DNA from: Neorhodopirellula pilleata
GTDB taxonomy: Bacteria > Planctomycetota > Planctomycetia > Pirellulales > Pirellulaceae
Length of the DNA: 34,087 nucleotides
NCBI RefSeq assembly: GCF_007859915.1
Contig: NZ_SJPM01000008.1
Span: 1 to 34,087, forward strand
Direction: 5' to 3'
The translations under genes and the position numbers were made by a program. The notes below the pieces were generated by a model. The model did not search any database. It had not been told where the DNA came from and worked only from the letters and a program-made list of their open reading frames with translations. Of this stretch, positions 9,201 through 18,623 are shown one piece after another; within the stretch, counting starts at the first letter, position 1; each line of letters starts with the position of its first letter.

Positions 9201-12200
9201 CCACCGTTGAAGTCATCGACTCCACAATCAGCGGAAACCGAGCTGGTTCGGCCACTGCGTCTGGGAACATCCGCGGTGGAGGCATCTATGCAAGTGGAGG
9301 GCTTCATGTCGAGCGAACAACGATTTCCGGCAACACCGCCGAAAGCAGCGATTTGGGAATTGGCGGTGGCATTGCACTACGATCGGGCGGCTCTGTCAAT
9401 AAAATTCTCAGCAGTACGATTTCAGGAAATATCGCACGGGGCAAAAACGCAACCGGGGGCGGTTTTCATACCTTCGAATTACAGGGGATTATACAGAACT
9501 TCGACTCGACCCTTATTATTGACAGCACGATCGCAAACAATCGAGTTATTGGAAACACGAATAGCTCTTTCGTTGAAGGCTCAGGGCTTACGATTGCTGA
9601 CAGAATTGAGTTGTCCAACAGCATTGTCAGTGCCAATACGCAACAAATTGGCTCGGGGGCCGTGACGGTGGGAGAGCAAGTCTCGTTGTTTTTCACGGTG
9701 ACCGCAAAACAACCGAACGTGATTACGAATATCTCGACCCAACAATTAACTAGAATTGTGGGGGCGACGACTTATAAGGACGATCCGAATCTTTCTTCGC
9801 TCGCCGACAACGGCGGTCGCAGCGAGACGCAAGCTATTGGTGCGACGAGCATTGCAATCGACAACGGCGAACGACTCGGTCTGCTCGATCAACGCGGGTT
9901 TCCCGTCACGGACCAAGCGGGCTCGATTTTTGATTTACGTGACGACGATGGCAAAGTCGGTGATATCGGTGCTTTTGAATCGAGCCAAGTTACGGTAGTG
10001 CCGTTCACGGCGGAGATCCGTGGCGCCAGCCAATTCGGAGCCGGTAGCGCAGCCGTCTTTGGTCAAGGTTTCGATGATGGGTTGCCCAACAGTACAATTT
10101 CCAAAGAGCCCGGTTTCTTGGGGATTGAATTTGACCAGTCCTTCACCGTGGGACCAGGTGTTTACGAAGATCCGTTTTTCGGTACTCAGTGGGGCGGTGA
10201 CGCAACGGTCGACTTTGATGGTCGTCTGGGGCTCGAGTATGGATATTATGTAAATTCCGGCAGCGTCGATACTTTCTATGACGGTTCGTTTGCCTACTCG
10301 CTCAATGAAGTCGGTAACGGTGTTTTCGTGATTGGTACCGGATCCGTGCTAACCGACGGCAGCGTTTACACGGTGTCGCCCCGAGTCGGAGCTTTCGTGG
10401 ACTTGGTGTTTGAATTCAATGCCAACATCGGTGGACGTGCCTGTGTCGTGTCATGCGCCCAGGGCAATATTCCCATCTCGATTGATGAAACAGTGCCACT
10501 ATTTTCGATCAATCGACAGGAAGAAGACGATGCTGGCAACCTTCAATTTGTGAGGCCCGATGGGACGCTGACGTCCGACAGCAATAACGGCAACAACCCG
10601 CCCGCGTTCGATGGCGACATCAATCTCGCGCTGATCGACTACATCAATCTGATTTCTTCTGGATACAGCAAAGCCAAAAAGCTCGTCAACTCACTGGGTG
10701 ATGCCCGCGAGAAAACACGCAAGGCAGAAATCGATAAGGCCGAGGGTAAGGCAGGAGATCACGACAAGACCATCCGAGAAGGTAAGGCTGAAGAGCAAGC
10801 AGCCACGACCAAGGATCCGGGAGCGAAGCAGTCCAGTGGCGGTGCCGGTCTCACCGTTTCATTCGGTCAATCCGAAGATTTGCTCGGCGTTGAAGTCGAA
10901 CTCGGGATCGGAACCAAGACACCGAAGATCGGAAAACTGGGATCCGTCGGGATCTCCAAGTCACTTGGCAAGCTCGCATTGACGGTACCGGAAATCCAAC
11001 TTTCCGACCAAAGTTTCGATAACGAACAAGGTACCCTTTCGGCAAGCACCGACGACTTTGGTTTGGGGTCGGCGCTAGATGCGAAGCGTCAGATCGCCGC
11101 TTTGTCTGTCGATGTGGGTGCTCTCGGGCCGTTCGGCGTTTATGAATTCTCGGCCGGGCCGATCGATGTCGAAGCCACCACGGTCTCCTATGTCATCACG
11201 CCTCGCTTAGCGCTGTCGCAAGACATCAAGGTCGAACCGTTCTTTGATGCCCAGCACCAAGCGGGTTTTGATTTTACGTTCGCCGGTGGAGGCACGATCG
11301 ATGTGTTTGTCGGGTCAACCGCGACCGCACTGAAGGTCAACACAGGCGATTCGATTTCCTTTATGCCAGGAACGGAAATCCGAGTCGATGCGGGCACCAA
11401 GATCGTCAACATCGCTCCGTCAATGACCGTTGGCAACCGGTTCTCCAACGACATCGGGCTGGACATTGACCTGCAGGGCATGCTGGAGATTTTGCGGCTC
11501 AAACTGAACGCGTTCAGCCAGGAGATTTTTGATCTAGGTCCCGTTTATGAAAATACTCATACGCTGATCGATTCATTCGACCTTGGTTCGATCTTTTCCA
11601 GCACATTCAATCTGCCAGCAACGAAAACGAGGCTGGCAGCTTTCACGCTTGGCGTGAACGGTGCCGGATCGCGGCGAGATGGAGCGTCACCTGGCGGTGC
11701 ATTCTTAATGCAATCGGGAACCACCGCTCGAGTCGAACCGCTCAACAATCAAACGACCTACTTCACGATTCCTCTGGTCGGTCCCGATGGTGTCATCCAT
11801 CAAGACGTGCTGTTTGAAACGACCGGAAATGAGATCGTCCAGATTCGTCCGCCGTATGGGGGAACGACACTCGAGTTGCTCGATGGCGATGGCCGGGTTC
11901 AAAGTAGTTTTGAGTTGGATGTGGCCGGCACGACGTTTGCCAACGGTTTGGGGCCTCAGACGTTCCGGCTTCGCGGCTTCGAAAACCTTTTAGGGAGTGC
12001 GGCCACGTTTGGCGTTAAGTTTGCCAGTGAAACAACGCGAGATATCACGGTGACTGTCGCAGGCGCTGAAGCCCCAGGCGCCATTGGTGTTCACACCGAG
12101 CGATTACTGACCGATGCGAGACAAGCAGCGTTCGAGTCCGCCGCAAATATCTTTGTACGTCAGTTTGACTTGGCGTTGGATATTGATGGCGACGGATTCC

Positions 12201-15200
12201 TGTCGCCCACCACCGACGGCACCTTGATCGCTCGATTCATCGAGGGGAAATCCGGTGACGCCCTGATCGCAGGCATCACATCAGCCGACGTCATCTCAGA
12301 CACGGCAACGCGAACCAACGCAGCAGAGATACTCGCCTACTTACAAGGGCTGCGCGTCAAGGGGCGATTGGATGTGGATGACGACGCAAGCGTAACCCTG
12401 AACGACGCCGTATTGATCTTGCGTCATTTCTCCGGCATCGGCGGCTCGTCAACGACTCAGCAAGGACTGACCGATGGCTTGACATTCGCTCCGGGTGCAA
12501 AGCGAACCTTGCCAGCAGATATTCGAGCATTCATTGACGGTGGCCAAAGCCCAACGTTGAATTCCACGTTCGCTGATGGCGTGCTGTCGTTGTCCGATCG
12601 CTCGGGCATTCCCACCTTCCGTGTGTCCAGTTCCGCCGTGACTGGTTCCTCACCGTTCGCCCCCGTCTTGACACCTTTTGTCGATGGCACGGGCGTGTTC
12701 GCTCTCAGCACTTTCGGTGAGAACGTGATCTTCGATGAGACGTTCTTGGTGGACAAGGACGATCCGAGTATCCGCACCTTGGTCCGCAGCCGCGCAGACG
12801 GCACTCCCGGCCGAACGATTGATCTTCCCGATGAGTTTCGCAAGTATCTAGGAGATCCACTATCGCCAGAAATCGATGTTTTGGTCGGCCGGTTTGAAAA
12901 CGCCGAGCGAACTCCGGTGCTGGGCACCGACGAGCCTTTATTCGTCCGTGTGCCCAATGCGGAAGGCTTCGAGTTCACGCTACCTGCGGGTGTTTCGGTC
13001 AGCGAGTTGCACTTCGATCCCAATGTTGGCGGAAATATTTTCTACCAACACACGGAGGCGAATTCGGGTACGACAATCGACTTTGATTTGCACATTCCCG
13101 CGACCGGCGAATGGTTCGAAATATCGATGAGCGAGCCGTTCACACTGCCAGTTGGCGTGTCGACTTTTGAACTCTACCCGCGTCCGATCGTGACCCCACG
13201 AATCCTCGATCCACGTGACGGAGCGGATGCTGATCTGGATCTAACAGTTGGCTTGGTTTTAAGAGGTCCCGTCGCGCCGGCACCCGATTTGACGGTGAAG
13301 GTACTCGCGGATCGTCAGCAATTGTCGGACTTGAACGAGATTCAAATTGGCGTCGGCTCGGATGCAACCAGCTTCGAGACACGCATCGCCCGTGATGGAG
13401 CGTTCTTGGAAGTCAGCACCCATGGCGTACAGACTCCGTTGTCGAGTCAAGATATCTCCTTGAATGTAGAGGTTACTAACGACTACCCGGCACAGGTCCT
13501 CAAGGGCCTTACCAGTGGGACTCGACTTGCCTGGGAGTTTTATTTTATGGAACCGGGGGTGTATCAAGTTTCGGCTTCCTGGGACGCAGATGAGAGTCTG
13601 TCCAGCGGCGTGATCTACACCACTACGCATTCGATTCCTGATTCCACCAGCATTGCGGTCGACCAACGCCGCGAGGCAAAACCAGACGCGGTCATTGACG
13701 GTATCAACTACCAAGATTTGTTTGAAACCCGTGTGATAGACGGATTTCTATCTGTCCAAATCGACAGGTTCGGTTTTGATGGATTGTTCAGCGCAAAGGG
13801 CTTGCATATCCAGCGTGTGGACCAGACTGCCAACGTCGCTGTGGTGGATAACCCGGCGATGGGAATCCCCTTTGGATTGTCAACGCAATACGATCGAGAG
13901 TTTGCCGGAAGATCGAGTGTAACGGTGAATGCCACAGGGCTTCGGGGTGGTACAACTACCGACACCTACAGTGTTACGATACCGAACGAACCGTTTCAAT
14001 TGGTGGACATTCGTGGGATTGTCGATCTGATCGTGCTCAGCGGAACGACCCAACATACGATTGACGTTTCGAAAGTTCTTGACGCGACCGGTCTGACTCT
14101 CTCCGTCGAGTCAAACAATCCTGCGGTAACAGGCTCGATCACGAGCGATGTTTTGACGATTGATTTCGCTAAGGATGCTTCGGCTAAGCTCGTCATCACT
14201 GCGAGAGACGCTTCGGGCATGTTGGTAGGAACGGACACCTTTTTCGTGACGACAGGGATTCCAGACCTCAGTTCGCCAATCGTGCTCGATCCCGTCCCTG
14301 ATCAAATTCTTCAGTGGAAAAACCCTCGGTTGTTTGAATTCAATGGCAGGCTTCGTGATTCGTTCGGCGGGGTGTCATTGACGTCATCGGATATAGGAGT
14401 GTTCATTAACGGCGGATATGTGTTCGAGCCAGGCCAAGGGTTGAGTCTTTATGCGGGGATCACGAACCCGAGAGAGTATGCCATTGAGATGACTTTCGAA
14501 CTTGGCGACAGGACAAACTTTCAAAAACTCCTTGACTTTAAAGACCTCACCTTGAACACGGGGTTGTACAACATCGACGACGTGATCTACTTCTACCGCG
14601 AAAACGCGAGCGATGTCGATTCCAACATCAAAATTCAGCGAGGAAGACAGTACAACCTTCTGTTTACTCGAGTCGACGCCACCAGCGAAGTTCAAATGTT
14701 GATTGATGGAGAATTGGCGTTCAGCTTCATTGACTCAAATGACCAAGCCGTTTTAAGCGAAGCGAACGCGGTCGTTCACTTTTTCAAAGACGACAACCAA
14801 ATATCTGGAGACGTCGCGAGCGGCATTGTCACGGAAATCAGGATCGACAACAGTCCCGTCGTCGAAACACCCGCCGAGCCGATTTTCAGCACTCGCTACA
14901 CCGATCGTACCGCATTCACGTACGCTTCGTTGTTTGCCGATACCACCTTCTCGCTACCCAATGAAACTCGCACCGATCAATTCTTGAAACTGACCGGAAA
15001 AGCCGGTGCCGACGATACTCTCATTCTCGATGCTCGTACCGGGCCGCTCTATCAACCGTTCAGTTTTCATGCGGAGTTTGGGAACACGGCACCGACCGGT
15101 GGTTGGACCGACAGGATCGAGGTGCAAGGAAAGGGGACTCATGTTGATCTTCGCGAATCCGACATCCAGGGCATCGGTGTCATTGATCTTCGCGGTGAGG

Positions 15201-17347
15201 GTGCGAACACACTCACAGCGACGGCGAAGGCATTGTTCGACAACGACCCCACCGGCAATCCGTTGCTGGTGATCGCGGATGCCGATGATTCAGTGATTCG
15301 CTCGGATAACACTGTATGGACAAAATTATCCGCACAACAAACCGATCCGGTGTCGGGGTTCGCTTTTGATATCTACACCAGCGAGTATGTCGTCCCTGGT
15401 GAACCGACAAGGATACAAACGGTGACGCTCTGGGTTTCAGATCCCACGTCGACGACTGCGGTGGCGACGCCAGTTGCCGGTCCCGAGTTTACGTTTCCCA
15501 CGTCAACACTATCTGTGGAACTCGTCAACAAACTGAAAGCACCGGGGCAAATCGTCTTGCTGCCGCCGTCCGACGCCAACCTGACCGCAGGTGAGAAGTT
15601 CACGGTTGACGTGCTGTACAACGTGGACGATGCAAACGGTTTGATCCCGCCAGCGTTGTTAGTTGAAGTTCACTACGATTCGTCGAGAATCCGGTTTACA
15701 GACTTGCCGTTTGTGCTGGCCGACGGCTTGGTCAACGACATCGATTCGGAAAGCCCCGAATTTGAAACCGTTGACGATGGCAACTTGCGAACGGATCGCA
15801 CGATGATTCTTTCGTTCACGGATTTTTTGGGGGCATGGCCCGCAGGTGCAACGTCATCCACGAAACTCGCCACGATTGAATTTCAAGCTAGCGACGCGAC
15901 CGCGATCAGCGAAATCCGGCTGACGGGATTGTCGTCCAACGGTTTCGTTTTCGATGCCGAGGACTTCGCATTGCTGTCGATTGATGCCGAGCCACCGACG
16001 CTCGTCGTGCCCACCCCCGTCGTGTTCGAAGGCGACGCGGCCGGAGGTGCCCGGTCCAGTGCTGGTGCTGTTGCGGCACTTTTCGCGACGGCGATGACAA
16101 CGGATGAGGTCGACCGCAATCCAACGCTCACCAACGACGCGCCGGCAACGATCCCAGTCGGTGATACTCCGATCACGTTTACGGCGATGGACCTCGCGGG
16201 CAACATGACGTCTTCGACAATCACCATCACCGTGGTGGATACGACTGCCCCAGCCCTGACCGTGCCAGCGGACCTCACCGTTTCGCCCACGGCTTCAGGA
16301 AGTATGTTGTCGAGGATCACCGCTTTTTTGAATGGGGCCACCGCAACAGACATCGTCGATGCAACGCCCGCGATACAAACGAACGCGCCAGCAACCTTTT
16401 CCGCTGGAACAACGTCGATCGTTTCCTTCACTGCCGTCGATGCCGCAGGCAACCAGACCATCTTGTCCGCCGAGGTTACCGTGACGGATGTCTTTGTCGT
16501 CGACGCAGAGGGGCAAACGATTTCGCTTGCTCAGAACAATGCACAGGACCCTGGTATTAGACGGTTTGACCTACGTGGCTTGGGTAACAACACGTTAATG
16601 TTAGATGCGGACGTCATCGGCAGGGTGTTCGCGAACGGAAGAATCGACGTCATCTCGGATCCAGGTGATGTGATTGAGTTTGACGATGATTGGGAATTTG
16701 ATGCCGTCGAGATCGTCAACGGATTGTTGGTCAGGCGATTCTCAAACAACGGCGCAACGATCAACCTGTTCGGCCCCGATGACTTCTCCAATCCTCTCAA
16801 TCCGTTTGATGTCAATTCGGACGGCGTTGTAACCGCAGTCGATGCGTTGCAAGTGATCAACGAACTGAACAATCCTCGATTCGCTACCGGCGGGACGAAT
16901 GGGACTAATGGATTCCCGGATATCGACCAACTGGATCTCTCGAAGTTTAGTTTCCTTGATGTGTCTCGAGACCGACTGGTAACGGCCCTGGACGCGTTGC
17001 AGATCATCAACGAACTGAACCGTTCTTCCGGACAAGGTGAAGATGTGACTGTGCCGTCCCAGATGCTACCCCCTATTGGCATCCACCGCGCTGTTGATTT
17101 GGTCCAATTCGATGATCAAACACTCAGACGCCTGAGTTCGGTCGATCCGTCCGATCGACAACAGACGCCGCCAACGAAGTTCTCAAAGTTAAGCAGCCCT
17201 GGTTTCACGATCCCCACGATTCAACGCATTGAAACGAGCGAGCCGATGGTTTCAATGACGGATCGCGATGAGGAGCTTTTGCCAATGTCAAGGTCGATCA
17301 TCGATCAGATCATGACCGACTTCGAGCTGTTGCATGCCACTGATTAG
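6293..17347 (+). CDS. Giant exported beta-helix surface protein with cohesin-like and dockerin modules
   Basis: A 3684-residue protein. I chose the ATG at 6293, preceded by AGGTGA, over an upstream ATG at 6218, because it places the basic N-terminus and the LEPR-like motif FETLEKRNLLA (31-41) near the start, as in planctomycete exported giants. Two parallel beta-helix regions follow (about 155-665 and 680-1230), built of repeats such as ISGNTA and NNxAxxGGAI, each introduced by a CSLREA-like motif (TLREAL, SLREAV). About 1240-1700 is an unfamiliar module with a Lys/Glu-rich helical stretch (1460-1515). A dockerin-like pair of calcium loops (DIDGDG, VDDDASVTLNDAV) lies at about 1955-2045, a LamG-like fold at about 2720-2855, a cohesin-like domain at about 3083-3225, two HYR-like Ig domains, and a C-terminal dockerin (DVNSDGVVTAVDALQVINELN type) at about 3500-3580. 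A cell-surface or matrix adhesin role is likely; no catalytic site is seen. Confidence 0.9.
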   Translation: MYFSNRFSQVFGWKPKPQRRQVRDRRRFRRFETLEKRNLLATYVVDSLTDDGSGTTLREALEAASTNEALHGLPAGESNDIIRFSEALFRDGPATLTLRPDLHPERIPGALYALGQGGQERTAGVSQKSISIVGPGPERFTIDAGGAESIFVVEDIIDVSGMRITGSTGRAIRSGGAFDLTLENVLIDGNAGGGVELTQGVLTVKYSTIENNGFLGDETIAEAGGAIDVTASVEGRLPTLVVEDSLIRGNQAHRGGGISVDRATVVVNRSTIVGNTAVGDVIGTSSGGGIYVVQSEFSLANASLVSVYESEIANNDAVLGGGIYVAGAGQVVQVRDSVLDGNTASESGGGVHVFTGFNAGVAAQLIVSGSTVSSNQAPIGAGIDNVGGTIEISNSTFFDNEASQNGGAISSRRVTSPVASDGPATTLNNTTISGNRAAGFGAGIFHDPQSGSINDPKLRLINTTITLNDSLAGGGGLAVNEVVGLPTAKLVNTIVAGNTSVAAPSDIFLMSAAPILVNESRFNLIGDPASAGGLLDDRDGSLGTGNIVGDLLGQPINIDQILFRNLADNLGNAPLSPLFGTNKRIKAPAVHSLKLDSPALDAGTPFLPSASEGILFDEAGAPIIPTLRYEDALQSDARSYPFLRADSSIGDSGFVLGRIDIGAYENQFRPVFTNHELVVSTLVDEDDGDYSFGDLSLREAVKIANLSPNANGIRFASSLIETDEGIISTIFLTTPIEIVFDLVLSGPGSDLLQISGSNQTRMIEVGPLANTFISGLALVDGVGEGSIANFDGFDLRTQGGALFSAGNTTIQDVLFANNTSRYSGDDFNAAFAGGGAIANVGSMTIKDSVLRDNHSEAMGGAIVNLLFDSRDFRYSVQDNELHIGPNVLLENNEAEIDGGAIYTRVPLTIEDSKLSGNIALNNGGAISTAIDNVLSNTGTPRQTTLIRRSELSGNRSGKHGGAIIDLNPNSTVEVIDSTISGNRAGSATASGNIRGGGIYASGGLHVERTTISGNTAESSDLGIGGGIALRSGGSVNKILSSTISGNIARGKNATGGGFHTFELQGIIQNFDSTLIIDSTIANNRVIGNTNSSFVEGSGLTIADRIELSNSIVSANTQQIGSGAVTVGEQVSLFFTVTAKQPNVITNISTQQLTRIVGATTYKDDPNLSSLADNGGRSETQAIGATSIAIDNGERLGLLDQRGFPVTDQAGSIFDLRDDDGKVGDIGAFESSQVTVVPFTAEIRGASQFGAGSAAVFGQGFDDGLPNSTISKEPGFLGIEFDQSFTVGPGVYEDPFFGTQWGGDATVDFDGRLGLEYGYYVNSGSVDTFYDGSFAYSLNEVGNGVFVIGTGSVLTDGSVYTVSPRVGAFVDLVFEFNANIGGRACVVSCAQGNIPISIDETVPLFSINRQEEDDAGNLQFVRPDGTLTSDSNNGNNPPAFDGDINLALIDYINLISSGYSKAKKLVNSLGDAREKTRKAEIDKAEGKAGDHDKTIREGKAEEQAATTKDPGAKQSSGGAGLTVSFGQSEDLLGVEVELGIGTKTPKIGKLGSVGISKSLGKLALTVPEIQLSDQSFDNEQGTLSASTDDFGLGSALDAKRQIAALSVDVGALGPFGVYEFSAGPIDVEATTVSYVITPRLALSQDIKVEPFFDAQHQAGFDFTFAGGGTIDVFVGSTATALKVNTGDSISFMPGTEIRVDAGTKIVNIAPSMTVGNRFSNDIGLDIDLQGMLEILRLKLNAFSQEIFDLGPVYENTHTLIDSFDLGSIFSSTFNLPATKTRLAAFTLGVNGAGSRRDGASPGGAFLMQSGTTARVEPLNNQTTYFTIPLVGPDGVIHQDVLFETTGNEIVQIRPPYGGTTLELLDGDGRVQSSFELDVAGTTFANGLGPQTFRLRGFENLLGSAATFGVKFASETTRDITVTVAGAEAPGAIGVHTERLLTDARQAAFESAANIFVRQFDLALDIDGDGFLSPTTDGTLIARFIEGKSGDALIAGITSADVISDTATRTNAAEILAYLQGLRVKGRLDVDDDASVTLNDAVLILRHFSGIGGSSTTQQGLTDGLTFAPGAKRTLPADIRAFIDGGQSPTLNSTFADGVLSLSDRSGIPTFRVSSSAVTGSSPFAPVLTPFVDGTGVFALSTFGENVIFDETFLVDKDDPSIRTLVRSRADGTPGRTIDLPDEFRKYLGDPLSPEIDVLVGRFENAERTPVLGTDEPLFVRVPNAEGFEFTLPAGVSVSELHFDPNVGGNIFYQHTEANSGTTIDFDLHIPATGEWFEISMSEPFTLPVGVSTFELYPRPIVTPRILDPRDGADADLDLTVGLVLRGPVAPAPDLTVKVLADRQQLSDLNEIQIGVGSDATSFETRIARDGAFLEVSTHGVQTPLSSQDISLNVEVTNDYPAQVLKGLTSGTRLAWEFYFMEPGVYQVSASWDADESLSSGVIYTTTHSIPDSTSIAVDQRREAKPDAVIDGINYQDLFETRVIDGFLSVQIDRFGFDGLFSAKGLHIQRVDQTANVAVVDNPAMGIPFGLSTQYDREFAGRSSVTVNATGLRGGTTTDTYSVTIPNEPFQLVDIRGIVDLIVLSGTTQHTIDVSKVLDATGLTLSVESNNPAVTGSITSDVLTIDFAKDASAKLVITARDASGMLVGTDTFFVTTGIPDLSSPIVLDPVPDQILQWKNPRLFEFNGRLRDSFGGVSLTSSDIGVFINGGYVFEPGQGLSLYAGITNPREYAIEMTFELGDRTNFQKLLDFKDLTLNTGLYNIDDVIYFYRENASDVDSNIKIQRGRQYNLLFTRVDATSEVQMLIDGELAFSFIDSNDQAVLSEANAVVHFFKDDNQISGDVASGIVTEIRIDNSPVVETPAEPIFSTRYTDRTAFTYASLFADTTFSLPNETRTDQFLKLTGKAGADDTLILDARTGPLYQPFSFHAEFGNTAPTGGWTDRIEVQGKGTHVDLRESDIQGIGVIDLRGEGANTLTATAKALFDNDPTGNPLLVIADADDSVIRSDNTVWTKLSAQQTDPVSGFAFDIYTSEYVVPGEPTRIQTVTLWVSDPTSTTAVATPVAGPEFTFPTSTLSVELVNKLKAPGQIVLLPPSDANLTAGEKFTVDVLYNVDDANGLIPPALLVEVHYDSSRIRFTDLPFVLADGLVNDIDSESPEFETVDDGNLRTDRTMILSFTDFLGAWPAGATSSTKLATIEFQASDATAISEIRLTGLSSNGFVFDAEDFALLSIDAEPPTLVVPTPVVFEGDAAGGARSSAGAVAALFATAMTTDEVDRNPTLTNDAPATIPVGDTPITFTAMDLAGNMTSSTITITVVDTTAPALTVPADLTVSPTASGSMLSRITAFLNGATATDIVDATPAIQTNAPATFSAGTTSIVSFTAVDAAGNQTILSAEVTVTDVFVVDAEGQTISLAQNNAQDPGIRRFDLRGLGNNTLMLDADVIGRVFANGRIDVISDPGDVIEFDDDWEFDAVEIVNGLLVRRFSNNGATINLFGPDDFSNPLNPFDVNSDGVVTAVDALQVINELNNPRFATGGTNGTNGFPDIDQLDLSKFSFLDVSRDRLVTALDALQIINELNRSSGQGEDVTVPSQMLPPIGIHRAVDLVQFDDQTLRRLSSVDPSDRQQTPPTKFSKLSSPGFTIPTIQRIETSEPMVSMTDRDEELLPMSRSIIDQIMTDFELLHATD

Positions 17348-17681
17348 AATCAGCGGTCGGCATCGAATTCTTTTGGTTCATCGGCAGGCTCGTGAAGCCA
17401 CCGTTGTTCAGAACGCTGAGGGCGATGGTGTTTCCTGCTCGATTGAAACTGCACTGCCCTGGGGGTCGACTGACAATCCATGCGCAGGCTAGCAATGCAA
17501 TGGTCCCCAGCACGCTTGATCGCGAGAATCGTCAGTTCATCTGCACGCGCAAACGCTCCGACTCGAAATCGGCATTCTCGCAGCAGTAGTCTTTTCGGGC
17601 CGATTCACTGCCAGGAAAAAATAAATGGGTCAAACCCAATGCTGTTCGGCCTAAGTAATGCACTAACAGGATTTTCTCGGG
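17348..17681. other. Gene-free stretch after the giant gene
   Basis: No frame on either strand gives a protein-like product here, and no clear intrinsic terminator follows the giant gene. The missing catalytic half of the integrase does not appear here either. It is probably decayed island DNA. Confidence 0.5.
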
Positions 17682-18488
17682 TCAAGTGGGGTGCGCTCCC
17701 GAAAAACTTTCGGACGAGCGCGCCGTTTTGGCAGCCCGCGCACGCCCGTCCGACGTGCGAAAAGAATCTATGTTCAATCGGGTTGTGTTCACTGCAGTAA
17801 CTCGGCAGGTGTCAAGCTGACAAACCTGAGTGCGTCCCCAGGCGGTGACTTGGTCCGTTTCAGGACGATGGAACTCTTGCCGGATGAACTTCTGATACTT
17901 CCTGATGGCCTGGTGCAAGCTGGCTGATGGTGTGTTCGAGCCGCGAGCCTTTGCTCCGCTGATCTCTCGGCTACGAGTTTCCGCCGATTTGCCGTCGCTG
18001 CTTGAATGGCTCGGTGGAATGTCTCGCACGTCCACTTTGGACGTCATCGAGATCCCAGCTGACTCGATCGTCTCGTGACCTTCCTTCCATGCTTGAACCT
18101 TGGCGGCATCGATTTCAGTCAAGGATTGCACGACCGAATCAAGATCATCACTACTTGGGATGTCATCGAAGGATTCCAAGGCCGCCAAGCCGATTTCGTA
18201 AGCGCGTTGGTCCTCCGGGACAAAGGAGATCACCGGGTACTTTTTTATCTGTTTGGCGATGGCGAGGAGATTCTAGGGCCATTGTGGACGTTCTGCGCCA
18301 GAGTCCGCTTCATGTTGCTCCCAGAGCTCGCGGAGCTTGCGTTCCCGAATCTCAGCTTGTTTCTTGACCTTGCCGATGATGAACTTGTGCTGTTGCTGTT
18401 TCCCGGTCTTGGACGAGATCCAGCCGATCTGCCGTGAGTAGTAGCCGCGAGGATCGGGGGCCCATGTTCGACGCGTTCGGGTTGCCAT
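17682..18488 (-). pseudogene. Decayed tyrosine integrase of the ssrA island
   Basis: From an ATG at 18486-18488, preceded by GAGGTG, the minus frame encodes an N-terminal arm-binding-like region (DPRGYYSRQIGW, GKQQQHKFIIGK) characteristic of planctomycete site-specific recombinases. A single in-frame TAG at 18273-18275 (codon 72) interrupts it. The same frame then continues with convincing sequence (NLLAIAKQIKKYPVISFVPE ... LHQAIRKYQKFI), the core-binding helices, to about codon 228. After that the sequence loses family character and stops at 17682. The catalytic domain with the Arg-His-Arg-Tyr residues is absent, so the protein cannot recombine DNA even if the amber is suppressed. It begins 176 bases from the ssrA end, the usual place for an island integrase. 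The family call is by pattern. Confidence 0.7.
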
Positions 18489-18508
18489 TTGTCCACCTCA
18501 ATTCCGGC

Positions 18509-18565
18509 CTTATCGGAAACTTTTGGCCGAAAAGCGGGGGCTTATAAGAAACTTTATCGGAAACT
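18509..18565. repeat. Candidate integrase arm-type sites, right end
   Basis: CTTATCGGAAACTTT at 18509-18523 is identical to 306-320 near the left end. A further copy of the core, CTTTATCGGAAACT, lies at 18552-18565. The sites fall between the integrase start and the right att site, in the same orientation as the left copies. They could bind integrase or an excisionase, or regulate the integrase promoter. Confidence 0.5.
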
Positions 18566-18623
18566 CCAGAGGTTCGATGACTTTGCGTACGTCCGCAAAC
18601 GCCTATAAAACCCGTGAATACCA

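Noticed and set aside
12457..13023. A minus-strand frame of 188 codons inside the giant gene
   Set aside because: It is antisense to the giant protein, a common by-product of its codon usage; no motif is present.
18002..18437. Plus-strand frames opposite the integrase remnant
   Set aside because: They are antisense to the recognisable integrase sequence on the minus strand.
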